A stretch of 64,000 nt of DNA from Mesorhizobium sp. NZP2077 (GTDB lineage Bacteria > Pseudomonadota > Alphaproteobacteria > Rhizobiales > Rhizobiaceae), in contig NZ_CP051293.1 in the NCBI RefSeq assembly GCF_013170805.1, positions 3,292,001 to 3,356,000 of the forward strand, given 5' to 3'. Positions within the stretch are counted from its first letter, which is position 1; the number at the start of each line of letters is the position of its first letter. The notes beneath the pieces are model-generated. The model worked only from the letters and a program-made list of their open reading frames with translations. It did not search any database and was not told where the DNA came from. Position numbers and translations under genes: made by a program. Positions 1 to 9,452 of the stretch are shown piece by piece.

Positions 1-1722
1 ATCGTCGAACTGGTCAAGGGGCTCGGCGAGAAGTTCGGCACCTCGATGATCTTCGTGTCGCACAATCTCGGCCTCATCCTCGAGACCTGCGATCGCATCA
101 CGGTAATGTATTCGGGCGAAGCGGTGGAGACCGGCAAGATCAAGGACGTGTTCGACCGGATGCGCCATCCCTACACACAAGGGCTGTTCCGTTCGATCCC
201 GCTGCCGGGCGCCGACAAGAATTCGCGGCCGCTGATCTCCATCCCGGGGCAATTGCCGCTGCCGCATGAGCGGCCGAAGGGCTGCAATTTCGGCCCGCGC
301 TGCCACCATTTCGTCGAGGGCGTCTGCAACGCCGCCGAGATTCCGATGATCGAGGTCGCTGGCCACGAGGGCCATTTCTCGCGCTGTGTGCGCTTCAACG
401 AGATCGACTGGGAAGCGCTGCCGCCCGGCGCCAAGAAGGTCAATGAGCGCGTCGTGCCCGGCGCGCCGGTGCTCAAGATCGAGGATCTGAGGAAATACTA
501 CAAGGTTGGCGGCAGCGAGGTGTTCGGGTCGAGTGAAGGCCGCGTCGTCAAGGCCAACGAGACGATCTCGTTCATGGCGCGCGAATCCGAGACCGTCGCC
601 ATTGTCGGTGAATCCGGCTGCGGAAAGTCGACACTGGCCAAGGTGTTGCTTGGCCTGGAGACTGCCAGTGCCGGCACGGTGACGCTAGGCAACAAGGAGA
701 TCCAGTCAACCGGCATCGAGAGCCGCAGTGTCGAAACCGTGTCGTCGATCCAGATGGTGTTCCAGAATCCGTTCGACACGCTCAACCCCAGCCATTCGGT
801 CGGTTCGCAGATCATCCGCACGCTGGAGAAATTCAACGTCGGCAAGACGGTCGCCGACCGCCGCAAGCGCATGCTGGAACTGCTCGACCTGGTGAAGCTG
901 CCGCGGGCCTTCGAGACCCGCAAACCGCGCCAGCTGTCGGGCGGCCAGAAGCAGCGCATCGGCGTGGCGCGCGCCTTTGCCGGCGACGCCAAGGTGGTGG
1001 TGGCCGACGAGCCGGTGTCGGCGCTCGACGTGTCGGTGCAGGCGGCGGTGACCGAGCTGTTGATGGATATCCAGCGCAAGAACAAGACGACGATGCTGTT
1101 CATCAGCCACGATTTGTCCGTCGTGCGCTACATCGCCGACCGCGTCGTCGTCATGTATCTCGGCTACATCGTCGAGCAGGGCACGACCGACCAGATCTTC
1201 GCGCCGCCCTATCACCCCTATACCGAGGCGCTTTTGTCGGCGATCCCGATCGCCGACACCAGCGTGGTGAAGCGGCATATCGTGCTGGAGGGCGATATCC
1301 CGTCGGCGATGAACCCACCGTCGGGCTGTCCGTTCCAGACGCGCTGCGGCTACAAGAAGCTAGTGCCGGACAATCTGTGCGAGACCAAGGTGCCACCGGT
1401 CAAGCATCTCGGCGATGGCCATATGAGCCTGTGCTGGCTGGCCGACGACGTGCTGGCGACGATGGAGCCGGTGATCAAGTTCGACAAGGAACATGCTGCG
1501 CATGAGGGCGTGCCGGAAGACGCGCCGCATGGCGAAGGTCCAGGCTTTGCCGGTTCGCCGCCGGCGCGGCCGAGCGGCAAAAACGCCAATGCGGAAGCCG
1601 ATGCGGCCGGAAAGGCTGCCGAGGACGCGGACGCCGTCTTGCGAGCCCGTCGCCACGAAGTCCGCGACGAGATTTCCGAAACCGGTGTCTCAAAGCCGAA
1701 AGATACGACAAGGCGGCACTGA
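1..1722 (+). CDS. Opp/Dpp-type ABC transporter, fused double ATPase (5' partial)
   Basis: ATP-hydrolysing subunit of a peptide/nickel-type importer, acting on the inner face of the membrane; the solute cannot be told. The frame is already open at base 1, so most of the first cassette lies outside the window. What remains is its H-loop (SH near 58-63) and an Oligo_HPY tail with the GCNFGPRC cysteine motif near 283-306, then a complete second cassette: Walker A GESGCGKS near 607, signature LSGGQKQR near 934, Walker B VVVADEP near 994, H-loop FISHD near 1099, and a second Oligo_HPY cysteine motif. This is the known DppD-DppF fusion layout. The last 75 or so residues form an Ala/Glu/Asp/Lys-rich tail with no domain I recognise. 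Its permeases and binding protein should lie upstream. Confidence 0.9.
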   Translation: MVELVKGLGEKFGTSMIFVSHNLGLILETCDRITVMYSGEAVETGKIKDVFDRMRHPYTQGLFRSIPLPGADKNSRPLISIPGQLPLPHERPKGCNFGPRCHHFVEGVCNAAEIPMIEVAGHEGHFSRCVRFNEIDWEALPPGAKKVNERVVPGAPVLKIEDLRKYYKVGGSEVFGSSEGRVVKANETISFMARESETVAIVGESGCGKSTLAKVLLGLETASAGTVTLGNKEIQSTGIESRSVETVSSIQMVFQNPFDTLNPSHSVGSQIIRTLEKFNVGKTVADRRKRMLELLDLVKLPRAFETRKPRQLSGGQKQRIGVARAFAGDAKVVVADEPVSALDVSVQAAVTELLMDIQRKNKTTMLFISHDLSVVRYIADRVVVMYLGYIVEQGTTDQIFAPPYHPYTEALLSAIPIADTSVVKRHIVLEGDIPSAMNPPSGCPFQTRCGYKKLVPDNLCETKVPPVKHLGDGHMSLCWLADDVLATMEPVIKFDKEHAAHEGVPEDAPHGEGPGFAGSPPARPSGKNANAEADAAGKAAEDADAVLRARRHEVRDEISETGVSKPKDTTRRH

Positions 1723-1736
1723 CCCAGGGCTGAGTG

Positions 1737-2327
1737 TCAGCTCCCGCATTGCCGTAGCTGCACATCATAGTCGCGCGCCATCTTGTCGGTGGCGCGGGCG
1801 TAGCCCTGCACGCCGGCGTCGCCGCGGTTGCCGCGGCCATAGGCGGTCCAGCCGAGATAGTAGGCGAGGTAGAGATTGTAGGTGTCGTTGCGGGCCACGC
1901 CGTATGTGTCGGCTGTCTTGGAGTGATACCAGCCGACGAAATCGACGGCGTCGGCGAATTTGGTGCGCCGCGCCGCCCAGTTGCCGGTCTCGCGCTGATA
2001 TTGCGACCAGGTGCCGTCCAGCGCCTGCGAGAAGCCGGTGGCCGACGAGACATGCTTCCACGGAATGAAGCCGAGCAGCTTAGTGCGCGGGGGACGGGCA
2101 TTGCTCTTGAAGCCGGATTCTTTGCGCACCGTCGCCATCAGCACGGGGACGGGAATGCCGTATTTCTGCGAGGCGCGTTCGGCGGCCGACTGCCAGTTGT
2201 CGAACCAGCCGTCATTCTGGTCGAAGACGGCACAGACATTGTTGATGTGGCTGGGCGCTGTCGCGCAGGCCGACAACGCCAGCAGAACGCCAACCGCTAC
2301 AATTTTACTAAAACTCGACCTACGCAT
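1737..2327 (-). CDS. Lytic transglycosylase (SLT domain) lipoprotein
   Basis: Predicted outer-membrane or periplasmic lipoprotein that cleaves peptidoglycan glycan strands. The 196-residue product starts with a lipoprotein signal peptide ending in a lipobox (LSAC, Cys21). The SLT fold follows, with the expected catalytic Glu in RKESGF (Glu70) and the conserved ATGFSQAL and YLGWTAYGRG stretches, which resemble the GLMQ and N-x-Y motifs of SLT enzymes. It is convergent with the ABC ATPase, with only 14 bases between the stops. The ATG at 2327 is the natural start because it gives the signal peptide directly. Single gene, no evident operon partner. Confidence 0.82.
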   Translation of the reverse strand: MRRSSFSKIVAVGVLLALSACATAPSHINNVCAVFDQNDGWFDNWQSAAERASQKYGIPVPVLMATVRKESGFKSNARPPRTKLLGFIPWKHVSSATGFSQALDGTWSQYQRETGNWAARRTKFADAVDFVGWYHSKTADTYGVARNDTYNLYLAYYLGWTAYGRGNRGDAGVQGYARATDKMARDYDVQLRQCGS

Positions 2328-2539
2328 GGGATGAGCAATAGGCCGAAATCATAAAAGGAATCTTGCTGCATCCGTTAACGCTTCGCCGGGACGAGCGATC
2401 TCGGGAAAAAATGCCGTATTGATATTACGACGCTTTCTGCCGCTTTTTATAAAATGAAACTGCATAAATGCCGCCGTGGCTAAAATCACGCCTGTAAACG
2501 GCGTATTTCTGACAGCTTGCCCTGTTTGCCAAGGCTTTG

Positions 2540-4087
2540 ATGCCTGGCATGAACGAACCAAGACGCAAGCGCGGCGCCGAGCGCACCAGCAATCGGGGCC
2601 CAGTGCCGATCCCGCAGCTGCCGCAAAGGCGGGTGATCAATCCCTATCCGCCGATGGCGTTGCTGTCGCCCGACCAGATCGAGGCGATCCACCAGGCATC
2701 GATGCATATATTGGAAAATTTCGGCATCGAGGTGATGAGTCCGCGGGCGCTGTCGCTGTTCGAGAAGGCGGGTGCCGTGGTCGATCACGCCTCGGCGAAT
2801 GTCCGCATCGATCGCGGCATGGTCGACGCGGCGCTGAAGACCACACGGTCCGTTTATACGCTGACCCCACGCAACCCGGCCAACACGATCCATCTCGGCG
2901 GCAGCACCATCAATTTCACCCTCGTTGCCGGGCCGCCCAATGTGCACGATATGGAACGTGGCCGCCGCGCCGGCAATCTGCGCGACTACGCGGATCTCAC
3001 CCGGCTGGCGCAGCATTTCAACTGCGTCCACATGCTCGGCAACCAGGTCTGCGCACCGGTTGAGCTGCCGGCCAACTCGCGCCATCTCGACACCTACTTC
3101 ACCAACTTGACGCTGACCGACAAGAGTTTCCATGTCTCGGCGATCGGCCGGGGCAGGGCGCTGGACGGCATCGAGATGATGGCGATCGCGCGCGGGCTGA
3201 CGCTGGACCAACTGCGCGACGATCCCGGCATCGCAACCATCATCTCGGTCAACTCGCCGCGCCGCTTCGACGAGATGATGGCCGAGGGCCTGATGACCAT
3301 GGCCGAGTTCGGCCAGTCGGTGGCGGTGACGCCGTTCACGCTGATGGGGGCGATGAGCCCGGTGACGCTGGCGGGTGCCCTGGCGCAGCAGAATGCGGAG
3401 GCGCTGTTCGGCGTCGTACTGACGCAGCTCGTGCGGCCGGGCGCGCCGGTCATGTATGGCGCCTTCACCTCCAATGTCGACATGAAGTCGGGCGCGCCAG
3501 CGTTCGGCACGCCGGAGAATACCAAGGCCAACGTCGCCTCGGGGCAGTTGGCGCGGCGCTACGGGCTGCCATACCGCACGACGCCGGGCTCGGCCTCCAA
3601 CGCCGCCGATGCGCAAGGCGCCTATGAGACGCTGATGGCGCTGTGGGGCGCTATACTTGGCCATGGCAATCTCGTCTACCACGCCGCCGGCTGGCAGGAG
3701 GGTGGGCTGACGGCGTCGTTCGAAAAATTCATCATCGATGTCGAGATGATCCAGCACATGATGGAATTCCTGCGCCCGATCGTGGTCGACGAGGCGGAAC
3801 TTGCCGTCGAGGCGCTGGGCGCGGTGCCGACGGGCGGCCATTTCTTCGGCGAGCCGCACACGCTGGAGCGCTACGCCACCGCCTTCTACCAGCCGATGCT
3901 CTCCAACTGGCAGAATTACGAGGCCTGGCAGGAGGCCGGCAGCCTCGACGCCACGGCGCGCGCGACGCGGCTGTGGACGAAAGCGCTGGATGACTATGTC
4001 GAGCCGGCGATGGATGTCGCCGTGCGTGAAGAGCTTGAGGCGTATGTCGCCAGGCGCAAGGAAGCGATCGGGCAGGGCGAGCCGTGA
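2540..4087 (+). CDS. MttB-superfamily (trimethylamine methyltransferase-like) protein
   Basis: The 515-residue product matches the COG5598/MttB family along its length (ILENFGIEVMSPRAL near the N-terminus, a TIM-barrel-like body, GAVPTGGHFFGEPHTLERY near the C-terminus). In methanogens MttB moves a methyl group from trimethylamine to a corrinoid protein with a pyrrolysine residue. This copy has no in-frame TAG, so it belongs to the non-pyrrolysine branch, some of whose members demethylate glycine betaine or proline betaine. No corrinoid protein gene is visible nearby. The frame can also start at TTG 2537, but ATG 2540 sits five bases after AAGG. The flavoprotein gene starts 57 bases downstream, so a joint role in methylated-amine breakdown is likely but inferred. 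Confidence 0.85.
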   Translation: MPGMNEPRRKRGAERTSNRGPVPIPQLPQRRVINPYPPMALLSPDQIEAIHQASMHILENFGIEVMSPRALSLFEKAGAVVDHASANVRIDRGMVDAALKTTRSVYTLTPRNPANTIHLGGSTINFTLVAGPPNVHDMERGRRAGNLRDYADLTRLAQHFNCVHMLGNQVCAPVELPANSRHLDTYFTNLTLTDKSFHVSAIGRGRALDGIEMMAIARGLTLDQLRDDPGIATIISVNSPRRFDEMMAEGLMTMAEFGQSVAVTPFTLMGAMSPVTLAGALAQQNAEALFGVVLTQLVRPGAPVMYGAFTSNVDMKSGAPAFGTPENTKANVASGQLARRYGLPYRTTPGSASNAADAQGAYETLMALWGAILGHGNLVYHAAGWQEGGLTASFEKFIIDVEMIQHMMEFLRPIVVDEAELAVEALGAVPTGGHFFGEPHTLERYATAFYQPMLSNWQNYEAWQEAGSLDATARATRLWTKALDDYVEPAMDVAVREELEAYVARRKEAIGQGEP

Positions 4088-4144
4088 TGCCTCCCATCCT
4101 GATTCATCTCACCCATCCAATCCATTGATATCAGAGAAGAATCC

Positions 4145-6571
4145 ATGAAATCGCATGCAAAGGTCGTGGTTATTGGCGGTGGCGTCGTCGGATGCTCCGT
4201 GCTGTTCCATCTCGCCCGCCATGGCTGGACCGACGTGGTGCTGCTGGAGCGTGACGAACTGACATCGGGCTCGACGTGGCACGCGGCGGGCGGCATGCAC
4301 ACGATCAATGGCGACCCCAACGTCGCCAAGCTGCAGAAATACACCATCAACCTCTACAAGGAGATCGAGGAGCTTTCCGGCCAGGCGACCGGCGTGCACC
4401 TGACCGGCGGCGTGCTTCTGGCGGCGACCGAGGCGCGGCTGGACTGGCTGCGCGGCGTCGTCGCCAAGGGCCGCTATCTCGGCATCGAGCTGGAGGAAAT
4501 CTCGCCGAATGAGGCGGCCGAACTGATGCCGCTGCTCGACCCCAAGCAGTTCGTCGGTGCCGTCAGGAACAAGGAGGACGGCCATCTCGATCCGTCGGGG
4601 GTCACCCATGCCTATGCCAAGGCGGCGCGGAAACTTGGAGCGGAAATAGAACGCTTCACCAAGGTCGAGGACATCGTTCGGCGGCCCGACGGGATGTGGC
4701 GCGTCATCACCAACAAGGGCGAGGTGGTGGCCGAGCATGTCGTCAATGCCGGCGGCCTGTGGGCGCGCGAGGTCGGCCGCATGGTCGGGCTCGAATTGCC
4801 GGTGCTGGCGATGGAGCACATGTACCTGATCACCGAGGACATGCCGGAGGTCGCCGCCTGGAACGCCAAGACCGGCACCGAGATCATCCATGCGGTCGAT
4901 TTCGACGGCGAACTCTATCTGCGCCAGGAGCGCGGCGGCATGCTGATGGGGACCTATGAGAAGGCCAACAAGCCTTGGTCCGAGCATCAGACGCCGTGGA
5001 GTTTCGGCCATGAATTGCTGGCGCCTGACATCGATCGCATCGCGCCGTCGCTGGAGGTCGGGTTCAGGCATTTCCCGGCCTTCCAGAACACAGGCATCAA
5101 GCAAATCATCAACGGGCCCTTCACCTTTGCGCCGGATGGAAATCCGCTGGTCGGGCCGGTGCGCGGCCTGCCCGGTTTCTGGGTCGCCTGCGGTGTCATG
5201 GCCGGTTTCTCACAGGGCGGTGGGGTCGGTCTTGCGCTGTCCAACTGGATGATCGAGGGCGATCCCGGCGCCGACATCTGGGCCATGGACGTGGCGCGCT
5301 ACGGCGACTGGGCGACGATGGCCTACACCAACGCCAAGGTGCGCGAGAATTATTCGAGGCGCTTCTCGATCCGCTTCCCCAACGAGGAACTGCCTGCAGG
5401 GCGGCCGCTGAAGACGACGCCGGTCTATGATTTGTTGTCGGCCAAGGGCGCGCAGTTTGGCGTCGCTTATGGGCTGGAGGTGCCGCTGTGGTATGCGCCG
5501 GCAGGCATCAAGGACGAGTTCTCCTGGCGGCGTTCCAGCGATTTTTCCCATGTTGCCGGAGAGGTTGCGACTGTTCGCGATGGCGTCGGCCTGTCGGAGA
5601 TTTCGAGCTTCGCCAAATACAAGGTGACGGGTGAGGGGGCGGCTGCCTGGCTCGATAAGATGCTTGCCTGCAAGTTGCCGAAACCCGGCCGCATGACGCT
5701 GGCGCCGATGCTGAAAGAAGACGGCAGGCTGATCGGCGATTTCACGCTGGCCAATCTGGGCACAGATGGCTGGTTCCTCGCCGGCTCCGGCATTGCCGAG
5801 CAGTACCACATGCGCTGGTTCGAGTCGCATCTGCCAGGCGACGGCTCGGTTCATATCGAAGCGCTGGGAGCGAAACTCACCGGCCTTGCGATTGCCGGCC
5901 CGAAGGCGCGGGAAGTGCTGGCCAAGGTCAGCCGCGCCGATGTCTCCAACGCGGCGTTTCCGTTCATGGCGGCGGCAAAGATGGATATCGGCATGGCGCC
6001 GTGCCTGGTCGGCCGTGTCAGCTACACCGGCGATCTCGGCTACGAGATCTGGGTGGCGCCGGAATATGAGCGTGCGGCCTATCAGGCGCTGATGGCGGCG
6101 GGCGAAGAATTCGGCATCGGCCTGTTCGGCTCGCGCGCGCTGAACGCGCTGCGGCTGGAGAAGAATTATGGCTCATGGGGACGCGAATACCGGCCGATCT
6201 ACGGGCCGCTGGAAGCCGGGCTCGACCGCTTCGTCGCCTATGGCAAGGAGGCGGACTTCATCGGCAAGGCGGCGGCACTGGCCGAGCGCAAGCAGGGCGG
6301 CAAGTTACGACTGCGCAGCTTCATCGTCGACGCCGACGACGCCGATGTCATCGGCGACGAGCCGATCTGGTTCGGCGGCTCGGTGCGCGGCTGGGTCACG
6401 TCAGGCGGCTACGCCCATCACTCGAAAAAGTCGGTCGCCGTCGGTTATGTGCCGAAGGACATCGCCGAGGAGAGTGACGGCTTCGAAATCGAGCTGCTGG
6501 GCAAACGCCACGCGGCGCGCATCCAGGCTGCGCCGCTGTTCGATGCCAATTTCGAGCGGATGCGGGGGTGA
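4145..6571 (+). CDS. FAD-dependent oxidoreductase, dimethylglycine/sarcosine dehydrogenase-like with GcvT domain
   Basis: Oxidative demethylase of the DMGDH/SARDH family, 808 residues, close to the family's usual 800-870. The N-terminal Rossmann motif GGGVVGCS (about residues 12-19) binds FAD, and the STWHAAGG motif (about residues 45-52) carries the His that is covalently flavinylated in DMGDH. A DAO body and FAO middle domain follow to about residue 430, then a GcvT-like folate-binding domain with SRALNALRLEKNYGSW near residue 670. Such enzymes oxidise N-methyl groups and pass the one-carbon unit to tetrahydrofolate. Its place behind the MttB homologue fits stepwise demethylation of a betaine or methylamine. 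Exact substrate unknown. Confidence 0.88.
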   Translation: MKSHAKVVVIGGGVVGCSVLFHLARHGWTDVVLLERDELTSGSTWHAAGGMHTINGDPNVAKLQKYTINLYKEIEELSGQATGVHLTGGVLLAATEARLDWLRGVVAKGRYLGIELEEISPNEAAELMPLLDPKQFVGAVRNKEDGHLDPSGVTHAYAKAARKLGAEIERFTKVEDIVRRPDGMWRVITNKGEVVAEHVVNAGGLWAREVGRMVGLELPVLAMEHMYLITEDMPEVAAWNAKTGTEIIHAVDFDGELYLRQERGGMLMGTYEKANKPWSEHQTPWSFGHELLAPDIDRIAPSLEVGFRHFPAFQNTGIKQIINGPFTFAPDGNPLVGPVRGLPGFWVACGVMAGFSQGGGVGLALSNWMIEGDPGADIWAMDVARYGDWATMAYTNAKVRENYSRRFSIRFPNEELPAGRPLKTTPVYDLLSAKGAQFGVAYGLEVPLWYAPAGIKDEFSWRRSSDFSHVAGEVATVRDGVGLSEISSFAKYKVTGEGAAAWLDKMLACKLPKPGRMTLAPMLKEDGRLIGDFTLANLGTDGWFLAGSGIAEQYHMRWFESHLPGDGSVHIEALGAKLTGLAIAGPKAREVLAKVSRADVSNAAFPFMAAAKMDIGMAPCLVGRVSYTGDLGYEIWVAPEYERAAYQALMAAGEEFGIGLFGSRALNALRLEKNYGSWGREYRPIYGPLEAGLDRFVAYGKEADFIGKAAALAERKQGGKLRLRSFIVDADDADVIGDEPIWFGGSVRGWVTSGGYAHHSKKSVAVGYVPKDIAEESDGFEIELLGKRHAARIQAAPLFDANFERMRG

Positions 6572-6593
6572 GGGCTCACCCCCGCATGCGACC

Positions 6594-6998
6594 TCAGGCG
6601 TTGCCGCGGTTGTCCAGCGCGAAGGCGCCGGCGCCGGCGAAGACCAGATAGAGGAAGATGAAGCAAAAGGAGATTGCCGCGTCGCCGCCATTGTTGGCCG
6701 GGAAGAAGTCGCGCGGCATGTGTGCCATGAAATAGGCGATCGCCATTTCGCCGGCCAGAAGGAACGCCACGGGCCGCGTGAACAGGCCAAGCGCCAGCAG
6801 GATGCCGCCGGCGAATTCGAGAATGCCGGCGGCCGTCGTCAGCCCGTTGAGGGTGTGAGGCTCGGCGCTGACGGGGAAGTTGAACAGTTTCTGGCTGCCA
6901 TGCTCGATGAACTGCAGCGCGGTCATGATGCGCAGGACGCCGAGCGCCTGCGGCTGGTATTTGGAGAGGCCTTCAAAAAGCTTCATCTGAAACTCCAT
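6594..6998 (-). CDS. DoxX family membrane protein
   Basis: Small four-helix inner-membrane protein of the DoxX/SURF4-like family, 134 residues. The family pattern is visible as RIMTALQFIEHGSQKLFNF in the first helix region, AGILEFAGGILLALGLFTRP and the C-terminal FCFIFLYLVFAGAGAFALD helix. Function of the family is poorly defined; members have been linked to redox stress and respiration. The reading frame extends upstream to 7046, but ATG 6998 follows GGAGGG at proper spacing and is chosen. It is divergent from the secreted protein gene at 7189. Confidence 0.82.
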   Translation of the reverse strand: MEFQMKLFEGLSKYQPQALGVLRIMTALQFIEHGSQKLFNFPVSAEPHTLNGLTTAAGILEFAGGILLALGLFTRPVAFLLAGEMAIAYFMAHMPRDFFPANNGGDAAISFCFIFLYLVFAGAGAFALDNRGNA

Positions 6999-7055
6999 TT
7001 TCACCCTCCCGGCCCGGCCATAAATTATCGCCCGGCCATCGACCACTCACTTCCC

Positions 7056-7067
7056 ATGGCATGCCAT
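7056..7067. promoter_or_regulatory. 12-bp palindrome between divergent genes
   Basis: ATGGCATGCCAT is a perfect 12-bp palindrome in the intergenic region between the divergent doxX-like and secreted-protein genes. Its placement would suit an operator, but no regulator is encoded next to it and no second copy was noticed. Confidence 0.25.
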
Positions 7068-7188
7068 CAACAATCGGTGATTGGAAATGTTCCCTGGTAT
7101 GCCCTTTGATGTTGTTCTCGTCTGGGTTGCATTTATATCGCTATGGTTGTATTGATACGGACACTCTGAACATATGGGTTCCCTTGCC

Positions 7189-7677
7189 ATGAAAAAAATC
7201 ATCATCAGCCTGTTCGCACTCCTTGCAGGCACCAGCTTGGCCATGGCCGAGGACGCCGGCTGCGAGGCCTTCAAATGGCCGGTGACGCGGGAACAGGCGC
7301 TGTTTGCCGCACCGCCCTCGACACCGTCCGGAACGACGCTGACGGTGGGCGCTGCCGCGGATCTGGTCCTCGTCCCGGCGGAGAAAGCCGGCTTTGCGCT
7401 GCCGCCCGAACGCGCATCGGCAGAGGGCACGTTTGGCGCCATCGCCAGCGTGCAGGTGCCGCCTGGAGGGGCCATTCAGATCAGCCTGTCCGGCGAGGCC
7501 TGGATCGATGTCATCCAGGATGGCAAGGCCATCAAGTCGGCGGGCTATAGCGGCGTGAAAACCTGCCCTGGCATCCGCAAGAGCGTGCGTTTCAAGCTTG
7601 CGGCCGGCCCGGCCACTGTCCAGTTCAGTGGCGCGAAAAAGGCTGAGCTGAAGGTCGCGGTGCTGACGCCGGAATGA
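7189..7677 (+). CDS. Secreted protein of unknown function
   Basis: 162 residues beginning with a clear Sec signal peptide (MKKIIISLFALLAGTSLAMA, cleavage expected after AMA near residue 20). The mature part has the look of a beta-sandwich: PPGGAIQISLSGEAWIDV, then a GVKTCPGIRKSVRF turn and a C-terminal strand ending in VAVLTPE, with two cysteines that could form a disulfide. An in-frame ATG at 7174 would add five residues in front of the signal peptide; neither start has a strong ribosome-binding site, so 7189 is preferred for the signal. Family not recognised. Convergent with the VOC gene. Confidence 0.7.
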   Translation: MKKIIISLFALLAGTSLAMAEDAGCEAFKWPVTREQALFAAPPSTPSGTTLTVGAAADLVLVPAEKAGFALPPERASAEGTFGAIASVQVPPGGAIQISLSGEAWIDVIQDGKAIKSAGYSGVKTCPGIRKSVRFKLAAGPATVQFSGAKKAELKVAVLTPE

Positions 7678-7719
7678 ACCGACGCCAGCAAGCGTGACAT
7701 CCGCGACTGGCGCGAACCT

Positions 7720-8496
7720 TTATCGCGCTGGCGCCAGAAGCGCGAAATACGCGCCTTGCGGGTCCTGGCACTGCACGATCCACTGGCCGGTCGGTACGGC
7801 CATCGGACCCATGACGAGCTTGCCGCCATTGTCGGTGACGCGTTTGGCCGCGGTGTCGATGGCAGCGACGTTGAAATAGAACAGCCAGACGGGAACGGCG
7901 AGCTGCGGCGGTTTGTTCATGATGCCGCCGCCTGATTCAGGCCCCGCCTTGAAGGTCTGGTAGACACCCATTTCGCCGATGTCGAAATCACCCGCGCTGG
8001 TCCAGCCGAACTGGCTGGAATAAAAGTCGAACGCAGCCTGCCGGTCCGAGGCATAGAGCTCATGCCAGCCGACATGGCCTGGCGTCGCAGCCGGCAGGGT
8101 CGGCTGGTCGGGGAGATTGGGCTTCAGGAACATGAAGGTCGCACCTTGCGGGTCCGCCACGACGGAGAAGCGGCCGACGCCAGGGATATCGTCGGGCTGG
8201 CGGTGCACAGCCCCGCCGGCGGCCTTCACCGCCTCCGTCGAGGCATCGACATCCCTCGTGTGGATATAGCCGACCCAGGCCGGCGGCATACCCATCTTGG
8301 CGGCGTCATCGGGCAGCGTCATCAGCCCGCCGACGCCGCGTTCGGCGGAGTTCACAACGACATAGCGCGGCATGCCCGGCGCCTTGTCGAAAGGTTCAGC
8401 CGTCCAGCCGACAATTTTGGTGTAGAAGGCCTCGGCGGCATCGAGGTCGGATGTCATCAGTTCGTACCAGAAGAAGGGCATCGGGGATTTCGGCAT
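7720..8496 (-). CDS. VOC family protein, two glyoxalase-like domains
   Basis: 258 residues built of two tandem vicinal-oxygen-chelate modules: residues about 5-120 (FFWYELMTSDLDAAEAFYTK start, DPQGATFMFLKP end) and about 135-255 (GHVGWHELYASDRQAAFDFY start, CQDPQGAYFALLAP end). The family includes metal-dependent dioxygenases, glyoxalases and resistance proteins; this layout is common in actinobacterial and rhizobial hydrolase-like VOC proteins whose substrates are unknown. Start ATG 8496 follows GAGGAG by seven bases; an upstream GTG at 8511 is in frame but lacks such a site. Cytoplasmic, monocistronic as far as seen. Confidence 0.85.
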   Translation of the reverse strand: MPKSPMPFFWYELMTSDLDAAEAFYTKIVGWTAEPFDKAPGMPRYVVVNSAERGVGGLMTLPDDAAKMGMPPAWVGYIHTRDVDASTEAVKAAGGAVHRQPDDIPGVGRFSVVADPQGATFMFLKPNLPDQPTLPAATPGHVGWHELYASDRQAAFDFYSSQFGWTSAGDFDIGEMGVYQTFKAGPESGGGIMNKPPQLAVPVWLFYFNVAAIDTAAKRVTDNGGKLVMGPMAVPTGQWIVQCQDPQGAYFALLAPAR

Positions 8497-8662
8497 GGTC
8501 GGTCTCCTCACCGTTCAGCATCGATCGTTGTTCGATCCATCGCAGGACGATCCTGGCGACGGAAATCCGACAACCGCCCAAACAATAATGTCTGCCCATG
8601 ACATGCGTTCCCCGGTTGCATGCCTTGCGGTTTTCGATTTCTGTACGGCAAGGGGGTTGTTC

Positions 8663-9397
8663 ATGCGCCAGATGTCGCTCACGCCTGAGCTTGTTGCACT
8701 GTGCCATCGGCAAGAGGCCGATCCCGGCCCGGACCCGAGCTGGACCGAGCTGACCGACGCGGATTTCCGGACCCTCGCCATGCGGCTTGCCGCTGAAGCG
8801 GATGAGGGGCCGCTCTGGGTGTTCGCTTACGGGTCGCTGATCTGGAAGCCGGAATTCGAATCGGTCGAGCAACGGCTTGCGACGGCCTTCGGCTGGCACC
8901 GCTCCTTCTGCCTCGACATGGTGCGTTGGCGCGGCAGTGCCGAGCAACCGGGGCTGATGATGGCGCTCGAACGGGGCGGACGCTGCAACGGAGTGATCTA
9001 CCGGTTGCCGGAGGGCGAAAAGCCGGCGCAGATCGAAAGGCTGCTGCGGCGCGAGATCAGCGACCATGAGAGCATCAGCTCGGTCCGGTGGCTGCCGGTG
9101 CATACGGCGCAAAGCGGGCTGCGGGCGCTGGGCTTCTGGGTCGGCGTGAAGGGCAGGGGGACATCACCGAACCAGCCGCTGGACAAGGTGGCGAGCATAT
9201 TGGCCAGGGCCTGCGGCCATATCGGCTCCGGCGCCGAATATCTCTACAACACGGTCAGCCATCTCGAAGCATTCGGCATCCACGACCGCAATCTGTGGCG
9301 GTTGCAGCAACTGGTGGCGGACGAGGTCCGGGCTATCCATGACCGGCCGGTCGACGAGGGCTACCCGCCCCGGCAAGAGCAGCCATCCACAGCATAA
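8663..9397 (+). CDS. chaC: Gamma-glutamylcyclotransferase (ChaC family)
   Basis: ChaC-type enzyme that releases 5-oxoproline from glutathione. The 244-residue product has the signature FAYGSLIWKPEF (about residues 54-65), which forms the substrate pocket, then FGWHRSFCLD and a GVIYRLP segment typical of the family. The expected catalytic Glu lies in the middle of the domain, but I did not assign its number. The frame opens upstream at 8495, overlapping the VOC gene, but ATG 8663 follows AAGGGG at good spacing and gives a normal family length. No partner gene adjacent; the pyrimidine operon starts 121 bases downstream. Confidence 0.85.
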   Translation: MRQMSLTPELVALCHRQEADPGPDPSWTELTDADFRTLAMRLAAEADEGPLWVFAYGSLIWKPEFESVEQRLATAFGWHRSFCLDMVRWRGSAEQPGLMMALERGGRCNGVIYRLPEGEKPAQIERLLRREISDHESISSVRWLPVHTAQSGLRALGFWVGVKGRGTSPNQPLDKVASILARACGHIGSGAEYLYNTVSHLEAFGIHDRNLWRLQQLVADEVRAIHDRPVDEGYPPRQEQPSTA

Positions 9398-9452
9398 CAT
9401 GAGTAAAGTAATCATGTTTTTGTCTAGCCTTTTCAGTGGCTTGCTGCGAAAA

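Noticed and set aside
2540..4087. Pyrrolysine-containing MttB
   Set aside because: The frame has no internal TAG, and no pyl genes are present in the window.
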